A stretch of DNA of 31,769 nucleotides from a virus: positions 1-31,769 of the IMG/VR virus record IMGVR_UViG_3300036804_000343. One strand, given 5' to 3'. Positions 23,721 through 29,996 of the stretch are shown piece after piece. The translations under genes were made by a program, and so were the position numbers. Each line of letters begins with the position of its first letter. Position 1 is the stretch's first letter. The notes under the pieces were generated by a model. It saw only the letters and a list, made by a program, of their open reading frames with translations, did not search any database and was not told the origin of the DNA.

Positions 23721-23909
23721 ATCACTGCCCCCGCCTTGGGGGTTTTTCTTTTCTGCCTGCCGCAGGTTTTCCAGCAATTCAGCATTCAACTCTGCCAGCC
23801 AATCCAGTGCGATGGCTTTATCTTCCTGATTGCATATCCCTATTGATACCAAACGAGACATCATCTCCATCCGCTGCACAGCGATTGTCTCAAAAAACAA
23901 ATCCCGCAT
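23703..23909 (-). CDS. Second LexA-box-controlled small protein, Tum-position candidate
   Basis: A 68-residue protein, helical and acidic in the middle (EDKAIALDWLAELNAELLENL), with a G/S-rich end and no known domain. A perfect GGAGG lies seven bases before the ATG, and a near-consensus LexA box lies 24 bases before it. It is read in the same direction as gene A and lies between A and the packaging genes. In phage 186 the SOS-controlled tum gene, whose product inactivates CI, lies beyond A near the phage end, so this gene is the positional counterpart. Its last codons overlap the ogr-like gene and its terminator on the other strand. Function is inferred from control and position only. Confidence 0.7.
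   Translation of the reverse strand: MRDLFFETIAVQRMEMMSRLVSIGICNQEDKAIALDWLAELNAELLENLRQAEKKNPQGGGSDSGLLQ
23728..23752 (+). terminator. Intrinsic terminator of the P-Q-ogr operon
   Basis: CCCCC-GCCTT-GGGGG is followed by TTTTTCTTTT, seven bases after the ogr-like stop codon. The hairpin lies within the 3' coding part of the convergent 68-residue gene, so it does double duty as coding sequence. Confidence 0.9.
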
Positions 23910-23932
23910 ATCTCACCTCCTTAACATATTCA

Positions 23933-23948
23933 CTGTATGTATATACAG
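23933..23948 (-). promoter_or_regulatory. LexA box, near consensus
   Basis: CTGTATGTATATACAG differs from the enterobacterial consensus CTGT-(AT)4-ACAG at one central base and has the usual flanking A and TA. It lies 24 bases upstream of the 68-residue gene, so LexA should repress that gene. The promoter elements themselves are not clear. Confidence 0.85.
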
Positions 23949-23969
23949 TATCGCAAACTGTTACAGAAT

Positions 23970-23992
23970 AAAAGCAAACCGAGCGTGCTTTT
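23970..23992 (-). terminator. Possible terminator after replication gene A
   Basis: AAAAGCA and TGCTTTT with a nine-base loop lie about 19 bases past the gene A stop. The stem is AT-rich and the T-run is part of it, so it is a weak terminator at best. It would separate the early operon from the SOS gene downstream. Confidence 0.4.
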
Positions 23993-24010
23993 GCGAGTTT
24001 TTACCTTGCA

Positions 24011-26167
24011 TTAAATCCCTAAAACTTCAAACGCCCGGTTTACAGCTTCACTCTGATCGGCTTGCAAAACATGACCATCGGCACACCCCCAGCAGACACC
24101 AGGGGAATCAAATGACTCATTTTCAGGCGTGATAACTTCCCTGCATTGTCTGCAATAATCTTTCCGCCGCCTGACCACCAGCCGGTTACCCTCTAATTGC
24201 ATTTCTGTTTCCCCATCCAGCGGCACAATATTGCCCCTGACCAGCGCCGTAGCCATCTGTTCCGTATCTTGGGACTGAATACCGATGCCCTTTTTCAACT
24301 CGGTGATCGTACTTTGAGTACAGTTATTGACAGAACTCCAAGGGGCGGCGGTGCCGCCAGGAAAAGCAGCCTCCGCTGCGCTGTCGGCCAACTTCGGAAC
24401 AATCGCCCATTTGACCAGGCGTGTTAATACCTCTGATTCCTGACCCGATAACGGCGAATAAACCCCCTGAATACGCTGAACGGCTTCCCCGTATTCATTG
24501 CCGCATTCCGTGATTTCATACATCAGGCGCACAACCAGATCACGACGCGCCACCAACGCCCCGCCCTGTGCCTGGGTATAGGATGCCCAGCACCCCACAT
24601 CCGCAGCAGCCAGCACGGCATCCATAGATTTATTTTCCAGGGTGATATCACGCATACGGCGCAGCTCACGCCAGACCGTTACCGGCGCACCGCCGATTTG
24701 CTGAAACTGACGGATCCGCCAGCGGCTTGCCCAGGCAGATACCGCTCTGGCCATATCTTTCAAATTTTCGCCGGTTTCGTCGTCGGCTTCCCCGTCCAGG
24801 GCGTAACCGTCGATATTTTTGGAAATGTATTTAGCGATGTAGCCGGTTGCGCTGCCCTTCTCCGGATCGATAGGCTCAACGTGAAAACGCGCCTTAAGCG
24901 CGTATTCGGATTGCAGTTCTTCGGAGTCTTCAAGGCGGGAGTAGTAACAGAGAATATCCCGCACCTCGGCCACGTCTGACGGGCGCATGAACAGCAACAT
25001 ATGCCAGTGCGGCGTCCCGTCGTGATGCGGTTCGACTACGCGAAAACCAAAGACATGGATCCCGGCGCGGGAAAACGCAGCGCGGGCTTTTGCCCACACT
25101 CCGCAAAGGTATTTTTGTGTTTGCTGCGGGCTGGCCGCGTTCCACTGAGACACGAACCCGCCCTTGCTATGCACGGCGTGATATTTTGACGGCGCGGTGA
25201 TCGTGTAAAACTCTCCGGCCATCCCCATTTCAGTGGCCAAATCTTCAAACCCACGCATACGAACCATCAGTTCACAACGTCGTTTAGCCGGGTTGGCGTT
25301 GCTGCCGTCCACCATGTCAGCCAGGGAAATACGTTCCCCTGTTTCCTGATTTTCTAAATCACACGATTTGAAAAACTCTCGGTTACGTTTCTTTTGCTCC
25401 ACCCATTCACCTTGCGTGGAACGGCTGACATACGCCGATGCCGCCTTTTGCACCTGACCAACGGCGATGGCCATATGCTCACGCTGGAGATCACGGCGGC
25501 GCTTTAACTTAGTACGCCACCACTCCGGTGCAACCATTCGCAATAAACCGGATTCTGCGGTGCGGGTTGTGAAGGTGCGACCTGAGAGAAATTGCTGCCA
25601 GTATGGCGGCGTGATACCCGCCATACTGGCCAGCTTGCCAAGGTGTTCAAACGTGGCATAAGTGCGGCGTGTCATTTCTTTCTGATCAGCAGCTGCGCCG
25701 TCAAAAGCCAGATCAATAAAATCGGTGAATGACTCAGACATAAAATCAGCAACGCGGTGCGCGAGATTACGCAGTTCATCACGCCCAAAGGTAGGAAGTT
25801 TTTCAAGGTCAGTCAGGAATGGGAAAGGGATCACCCCCGCAGCCTGGTGTTTCGTTGTGTACTGTTCGCAGACATTGCGCAGACGTGGCAATACGCTCTT
25901 ACCCACCGTAGTGCGTAAAAACGTATTGGCACGGCGGCGGCCATTATTGCCACCCTCCAATAACTTGCTGTAGCGATCGCCAAAATAGCGCGCCAAGAAA
26001 TCCGGCATTTCGCCAAGATACTCAGCACGCCAATCGTGGTCGGCTTTATTAAGGTGCCATAACTGCCGCTCGGTCAGGCTGATTTCATCAGGTGCGCCAG
26101 GGGCAAATTGCTCTTGCTGCCACTGGCGGGTTTCATGATGCTGCCCGTTAAAAGCAAAAAGCTTCAT
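24011..26167 (-). CDS. A: Replication initiator, gpA HUH endonuclease
   Basis: A 718-residue rolling-circle initiation protein of the P2 gpA family. The metal-binding HUH motif is GTPHWHMLLFM (His387, His389). The two catalytic tyrosines are Tyr443 and Tyr447 in GYIAKYISK, four apart as in P2 (450 and 454). The enzyme nicks one strand at the origin, which in P2 lies within the A gene itself, and stays bound to the 5' end. The C-terminal part carries two CxxC pairs (CRQC and CWGC, about 665-700), a possible zinc site. The ATG overlaps the stop of the previous gene by one base (TAATG). Confidence 0.95.
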   Translation of the reverse strand: MKLFAFNGQHHETRQWQQEQFAPGAPDEISLTERQLWHLNKADHDWRAEYLGEMPDFLARYFGDRYSKLLEGGNNGRRRANTFLRTTVGKSVLPRLRNVCEQYTTKHQAAGVIPFPFLTDLEKLPTFGRDELRNLAHRVADFMSESFTDFIDLAFDGAAADQKEMTRRTYATFEHLGKLASMAGITPPYWQQFLSGRTFTTRTAESGLLRMVAPEWWRTKLKRRRDLQREHMAIAVGQVQKAASAYVSRSTQGEWVEQKKRNREFFKSCDLENQETGERISLADMVDGSNANPAKRRCELMVRMRGFEDLATEMGMAGEFYTITAPSKYHAVHSKGGFVSQWNAASPQQTQKYLCGVWAKARAAFSRAGIHVFGFRVVEPHHDGTPHWHMLLFMRPSDVAEVRDILCYYSRLEDSEELQSEYALKARFHVEPIDPEKGSATGYIAKYISKNIDGYALDGEADDETGENLKDMARAVSAWASRWRIRQFQQIGGAPVTVWRELRRMRDITLENKSMDAVLAAADVGCWASYTQAQGGALVARRDLVVRLMYEITECGNEYGEAVQRIQGVYSPLSGQESEVLTRLVKWAIVPKLADSAAEAAFPGGTAAPWSSVNNCTQSTITELKKGIGIQSQDTEQMATALVRGNIVPLDGETEMQLEGNRLVVRRRKDYCRQCREVITPENESFDSPGVCWGCADGHVLQADQSEAVNRAFEVLGI

Positions 26168-26427
26168 TAAAAGGCGCGGCCAAACTGTTCCGATTCCTGC
26201 CGCAGCAACTCCACGGCTTCCGATGCATTTAATCCCTCTGTCACGATGTATGCCGCCAAACGTTCAAGGCGGCCTGAATATTTAACAGCGGCATCAGCCA
26301 TCGATTCTGCGCGGGCATTCTTTAATATATTGTCCAGATTTTCAGCGTCCTGATAAGCCGGTGATGATTGGTCAAAACCTCGCAGCACTGGCGTGCGTTT
26401 CGGGCGGTCATTTCGGGATAGATTCAT
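26167..26427 (-). CDS. DUF2732-like early protein
   Basis: An 86-residue helical protein. The segment KYSGRLERLAAYIVTEGLNA followed by SEAVELLRQESEQF is typical of the DUF2732 family found just before gene A in P2/186-like phages. Its function is unknown; its position suggests a part in replication. The start is ATG 26427 with GGAG upstream. Confidence 0.75.
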   Translation of the reverse strand: MNLSRNDRPKRTPVLRGFDQSSPAYQDAENLDNILKNARAESMADAAVKYSGRLERLAAYIVTEGLNASEAVELLRQESEQFGRAF

Positions 26428-26500
26428 GGGACAACTCCAAATTTTGGCAGCAAGAAACCCCGGCAACCTGGCGGAAGCCGTGGGCGTTCGAAAGATTTAA

Positions 26501-26932
26501 TTAATGAAAACTATGTAGGGAAATCGTTGCTTCGTATTTTTTATGCAGCGGCGCAAGCGGTGATAGGTTAAGCGCCCCCATGCCGTGCAATTCCTTGGTC
26601 GTATCAAACCAGGTGCTGATCAGCGCATGAGCATGACCTTGCCCCAAAGAACCGGCCAAAAAATACAGGGCGCGAATGCTGGCCATTGTTTCGACTTGTT
26701 CGACCAACGTCTCAGACTCACGATAGGCACGAACCCAAAATGCAGCATTGGCCACAAACCATTGGTGCGGGTTATCAAGGTGAACCGTGTCATTGAACAT
26801 GAAAGGCGTCAGCGCAACGCGGCCTTTTGACACGTGGCATTTACTCAGGAATAAACGGCTGTAATTGAACTTAACGCCAAAAGCTGCGAATGATTCGATC
26901 AAACCAATTTCGTCTACGGTGATAATTTTCAT
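26501..26932 (-). CDS. Hypothetical early protein
   Basis: An unrecognised 143-residue soluble protein. It begins MKIITVDEIGLIESFAAFG and has a helical, aromatic middle (PHQWFVANAAFWVRAYRESE). I start it at ATG 26932, which has GAGGG four bases upstream and stands seven bases after the previous stop. It is part of the early lytic operon, in the stretch between cII and A where P2-like phages carry small, exchangeable genes that often act on the host. A 73-base gap follows it. Confidence 0.65.
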   Translation of the reverse strand: MKIITVDEIGLIESFAAFGVKFNYSRLFLSKCHVSKGRVALTPFMFNDTVHLDNPHQWFVANAAFWVRAYRESETLVEQVETMASIRALYFLAGSLGQGHAHALISTWFDTTKELHGMGALNLSPLAPLHKKYEATISLHSFH

Positions 26933-26939
26933 ACTTCCC

Positions 26940-27266
26940 TCAGTGCATCGGATTTGAAATTTTTTGTTCGTCAGCTCTACGGCTAACACTACAAACAACC
27001 ACGCCTTTGAAATCTTCCGGCGTCAGCGAACGGGTTTGTTGCTGCATTTTTCTGACCTTCAAAACGCCCTGCCACAGCGCGATTTTTTCCGCCTCGGTCA
27101 AATCGTCCCAGGGGCATTTCACATGGCGGCTTTTCAGTTGGGAGAGGAAACAGAGATCGCGGCGTTCATCTTCTGGAAGATTTTCCCAATAATGTTTCAC
27201 CCGGTTTTCAGTGCCTGAAATCATCTTTCTGGCTTCACTAATCCATTTCGGCAATTGCTGTTCCAC
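26940..27266 (-). CDS. Hypothetical early protein
   Basis: An unrecognised 108-residue basic protein, mostly helical (KHYWENLPEDERRDLCFLSQ, then CPWDDLTEAEKIALWQGV). I start it at GTG 27266: it stands two bases after the stop of the gene before it, and AAGGGGG overlaps that stop at the right distance. It belongs to the early operon. No motif for enzyme activity is seen. Confidence 0.6.
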   Translation of the reverse strand: MEQQLPKWISEARKMISGTENRVKHYWENLPEDERRDLCFLSQLKSRHVKCPWDDLTEAEKIALWQGVLKVRKMQQQTRSLTPEDFKGVVVCSVSRRADEQKISNPMH

Positions 27267-27268
27267 GC

Positions 27269-27472
27269 TTACCCCCTTAATCCCATCAGTCGGAACCACC
27301 AAGGGCGGCTCTTAATCTTCACCATCGGGTGATGCTGACCACTTAGAAACGTCACTTTGCTGGCGGCAGGCTGCCAACGCTGGCCGTTAGGCAATTCAAG
27401 CCAGCCGTGGCCATAGCTTTGCAGCTGGGCGGTTGGCGATTGCTGCTTTAATAGTTGTGCGAAAACTTTCAT
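27269..27472 (-). CDS. Fil-like (DUF2724-like) early protein
   Basis: A 67-residue protein. The layout LLKQQSPTAQLQSYGHGWLELPNG and QRWQPAASKVTFL resembles the Fil / DUF2724 family that follows cII in 186-like phages. 186 Fil slows host cell division when overproduced. The family assignment is from memory of the pattern and needs a profile search. GAGG lies seven bases before the ATG; the gene starts nine bases after cII. Confidence 0.55.
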   Translation of the reverse strand: MKVFAQLLKQQSPTAQLQSYGHGWLELPNGQRWQPAASKVTFLSGQHHPMVKIKSRPWWFRLMGLRG

Positions 27473-27481
27473 CGAATAGCC

Positions 27482-27991
27482 TCAATTCAGGCCAGGCATG
27501 ACGCCGCATGAACCTAAAACGTCCATTGCAGATGCCAGCACAGGCGTGGTGTGAAAACGCGACTCAACAGACACAACGAGCAAGGACAGATCGCGGATCG
27601 CCTGATTGGCTCGGTCTAAAATGGCGTTTCTACGTGATTGCGTCATTGGAGCAGGGGAAATGGTTTCACCGGCAATTACACCGATGGCGGCCGTAGCACT
27701 TAAGGTATGCAACGATAAATTATCGGGCTTCGCTTCATTTACGGGCACAGCAGGTAAACATTTCAGTTGCGCCAGTAAACCGTCTAATACCGTTGAGTCA
27801 TCGGTTATATCGGTAAGCATGATCAGCTCTTGTAGAGTTAAACGGTGTGGCTGGTCTGGATTCAGTTTGTTGCGTAACACCTGGGCTGAGACGCCCATAA
27901 CCGCAGCAACCTCAGTAAGATTGTGAGCCAGAGAAAAACGGCGGCAAGCCGTTTCAAGGTGTGGATGTATAGAGGTTTGATAATCAAACAT
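27482..27991 (-). CDS. cII: CII regulator, 186 CP76 family
   Basis: A 169-residue protein, the same length as 186 CII. It shares its layout: HPHLETACRRFSLAHNLTEV, helix-turn-helix around residues 25-45 (VAAVMGVSAQVLRNKLNPDQ), then LTLQELIMLTDITDD and LDGLLAQLKCLPAVPVNE. In 186, CII promotes the establishment of lysogeny by activating leftward transcription of cI and int. AGGGGAAA lies before the ATG. It is the second gene of the rightward (early lytic) operon. Confidence 0.9.
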   Translation of the reverse strand: MFDYQTSIHPHLETACRRFSLAHNLTEVAAVMGVSAQVLRNKLNPDQPHRLTLQELIMLTDITDDSTVLDGLLAQLKCLPAVPVNEAKPDNLSLHTLSATAAIGVIAGETISPAPMTQSRRNAILDRANQAIRDLSLLVVSVESRFHTTPVLASAMDVLGSCGVMPGLN

Positions 27992-28020
27992 TGTCGCTTT
28001 CCCCTAATCTGGGCAAGTTA

Positions 28021-28242
28021 TTAAGCAGAAAGCGCAATGTCGCATTCACTCAAAGCCTGGACAGTAAGGGCTGCCATATTAATTTCTATTAAGCCTTTCT
28101 TTTGTAAACCTTTTGGCTTAATTGGTAGCTTCCCATACTCGATTAGATTACGAGCAGTTTCGACGGCCATACCGGTACGACGGCAATATTCAGCGAGAGG
28201 TAAGTAAGGTTCGGGGATGACAATTGTAATATTTGGGCGCAT
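28021..28242 (-). CDS. Cox/Apl-like excisionase and repressor
   Basis: A 73-residue DNA-binding protein. PYLPLAEYCRRTGMAVETAR followed by NLIEYGKLPIKPKG is a winged-helix/MerR-like helix-turn-helix (residues ~13-42) as in HP1 Cox and 186 Apl. Such proteins direct excision by the integrase and repress the lysogenic promoter. I start it at ATG 28242 because AGGAG stands eight bases upstream; an earlier in-frame start exists at 28275. It is the first gene divergent from cI, the expected place. Confidence 0.85.
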   Translation of the reverse strand: MRPNITIVIPEPYLPLAEYCRRTGMAVETARNLIEYGKLPIKPKGLQKKGLIEINMAALTVQALSECDIALSA

Positions 28243-28382
28243 AAGGCAAACTCCTGTCTTGATAGGATACGGCAATATCCGTCAATAATCGTTAATAACT
28301 ACAAAACGGAGCTAGGTTAACTCGCTAAAAACTACAAATCAATATTTTTGTAGCTTTTTGAGTGGTTATCCTTCGTGAAATC
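28243..28382. promoter_or_regulatory. Immunity switch region with CI operator candidates
   Basis: This gap holds the divergent lytic and lysogenic promoters. A repeated half-site CTACAAA occurs three times: 28299-28305 and 28332-28338 on the + strand, and 28347-28353 inverted (TTTGTAG). The last two form an inverted repeat extended by A-runs and T-runs (28327-28359). A possible lytic promoter on the - strand is TTAACC-N17-TATTAA, whose spacer contains the first half-site. The half-sites are likely CI or Cox operators; which protein binds is not decided by the sequence. Confidence 0.55.
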
Positions 28383-28964
28383 ATGTCTAAATTTATCTTC
28401 AACTTTGACGGCGAGAGCGCCCCAGTATTGGATCGCGTTTTAGATGCCTATGGCTTTAGTTCCAAAATTTTACTGGCTGAGCATCTTGGTATTGCTTCGA
28501 GCAGTTTGGCGGGACGTTACAAACGCGGTGGATTTCCTGCAGATATCGTAGTGCGGTGCGTTGCCGAGACAGGTGCAAATCTTGAGTGGCTTGCTACTGG
28601 ACATGGCAAGAAATTTGAAGACAGCGAATTGGACATCATGCGATTCCCTCGCAAAAAGCTAATAGAAGGCCAGCTGTATGAGTCAGGCTATTTACTGTTC
28701 GATAAAGTTTTGTTCCTTCCTGGTACTCAGATACCAGAAGATCCAATCTGCGTAATTGATGGTTCAACACAATTCATCGTCGAGCAAAAATTCCCTGAGA
28801 TTTATGATGGTGAGTGGTTGGTAGATATCGAAGGAAAGGTAAGCATCAGAACACTGACAAGAGTCCCAGTGAAACGAGTTCGGGTTAGTGGCGTCGGCAT
28901 GGCTTTTGATTGCAATCTGGACGACATAACAGTGTTCGGCCGCGTTGTTATGACGTGTAAATAA
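28383..28964 (+). CDS. cI: CI repressor, 186 type
   Basis: A 193-residue repressor (186 CI has 192). The N-terminal domain VLDRVLDAYGFSSKILLAE then HLGIASSSLAGRYKRGG is a close relative of the 186 CI helix-turn-helix, and ETGANLEWLATGHG follows as in that family. The C-terminal domain is the oligomerisation domain; no Ala-Gly cleavage site or Ser-Lys pair of LexA/lambda CI type is seen. Inactivation should therefore need an antirepressor. I start it at ATG 28383 by comparison with 186; the ribosome site is poor, which might mean weak translation. int follows after two bases. Confidence 0.9.
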   Translation: MSKFIFNFDGESAPVLDRVLDAYGFSSKILLAEHLGIASSSLAGRYKRGGFPADIVVRCVAETGANLEWLATGHGKKFEDSELDIMRFPRKKLIEGQLYESGYLLFDKVLFLPGTQIPEDPICVIDGSTQFIVEQKFPEIYDGEWLVDIEGKVSIRTLTRVPVKRVRVSGVGMAFDCNLDDITVFGRVVMTCK

Positions 28965-28966
28965 TC

Positions 28967-29995
28967 ATGCCCGTAAGAAAACTTGAAAACGGCCAATGGG
29001 AAGCCGATTTTTATACTGAGAACCGCAGTGCCGGGAAACGCGGTAAACGTGTTCGCAAGAAATTCAGCACCAAAGGCGAGGCTCTGACTTTCGAGCGTTA
29101 CACCTTAGAGAAAGCGCAAAGCACTCCTTGGAATGGCGAAAAGAAAGAAACAAGACGCTTAAAGGATATTGCCAAACTTTGGTATGACCAACATGGCATT
29201 ACTTTGAAAGACGGGCAGAGACGGCTTGAAACAATGGAGTGGGCAGCAGAATGCATGGGTCAACCCCTTGCTACTGAATTTAATGCTCAACTATTTTCTG
29301 CCTATAGGTCAAAGCGTTTATCGGGGGAGTACTCCAGAACCAATCGCATTTCTCAGATCACTCCCCGCACCATAAACTTAGAACTTGCCTATTTTCGAGC
29401 TGCATTTAATGAGCTTCGCCGCTTGGGAGAATGGCAACTCTCAAACCCTTTGGAAAATGTGAGAGCATTTCGTACTGAAGAAAATGAAATGGCTTTCTTA
29501 AACCACGAACAAATTAGTGACCTGCTGCGAGAATGTAAAAATAGCAGTGCTAAAGACTTGGAAATTATTGTAAAGATTTGCTTATCAACAGGCGCTAGGT
29601 GGAGCGAAGCGGAAAGTTTAACTAAGTCACAAATATCAAATAATAGAATTACATTCACTAAAACAAAAAGCAAAAAAAACAGAACAATCCCTATTACAAA
29701 AACCTTAGCAGAATCCCTACCCACTAATAAAAAAGGTCCTCTTTTCGAACCTTGCTATTACGCTTTTCGTTCGGCTTTAAGCCGCACAGATATTCTTCTT
29801 CCAGACGGGCAATTATCTCATGTATTGCGTCATACTTTCGCCAGTCACTTTATGATGAATGGGGGCAACATCCTAGTTTTACAAAGAATTCTTGGTCACG
29901 CAGATATTAAAATGACAATGCGATATTCACATTTCGCTCCTGATCATCTTGAAGATGTTCTTCATTTCAATCCTTTAAATAACCCAAAGAGCTAA
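28967..29995 (+). CDS. int: Tyrosine integrase, HP1/186 type
   Basis: A 342-residue phage integrase. The N-terminal arm-binding domain covers ~1-55 and the core-binding domain ~60-160. The catalytic residues are Arg211 (STGARWSEAE), His285 and Arg288 (HVLRHTFASH), His311 (LGHADIKMT) and nucleophile Tyr320 (RYSHFAPDH); their spacing follows HP1 integrase. It integrates and, with the Cox-like protein, excises the prophage. It is co-transcribed with cI. In P2-like phages attP lies near the 3' end of int; here another gene begins one base after the stop, so attP must be further on. Confidence 0.95.
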   Translation: MPVRKLENGQWEADFYTENRSAGKRGKRVRKKFSTKGEALTFERYTLEKAQSTPWNGEKKETRRLKDIAKLWYDQHGITLKDGQRRLETMEWAAECMGQPLATEFNAQLFSAYRSKRLSGEYSRTNRISQITPRTINLELAYFRAAFNELRRLGEWQLSNPLENVRAFRTEENEMAFLNHEQISDLLRECKNSSAKDLEIIVKICLSTGARWSEAESLTKSQISNNRITFTKTKSKKNRTIPITKTLAESLPTNKKGPLFEPCYYAFRSALSRTDILLPDGQLSHVLRHTFASHFMMNGGNILVLQRILGHADIKMTMRYSHFAPDHLEDVLHFNPLNNPKS

Positions 29996-29996
29996 A

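Larger units (their letters stand above)
1694..29995. mobile_element. P2/186/HP1-like prophage, core region
   Basis: A contiguous set of temperate myophage genes: integrase, CI, CII, Cox-like protein, replication protein A, Ogr-like activator, portal, terminase, scaffold, capsid, sheath, tube, tape measure, baseplate, fibre, holin, endolysin and spanins. All structural genes expected for a small contractile-tailed phage are intact, so the element looks functional. The ends given are the outermost genes I can tie to the phage: the SOS-box gene on the left and the integrase on the right. The true prophage probably extends further, because the KAP gene follows int with no gap. No att repeat or tRNA was recognised. 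Confidence 0.9.
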
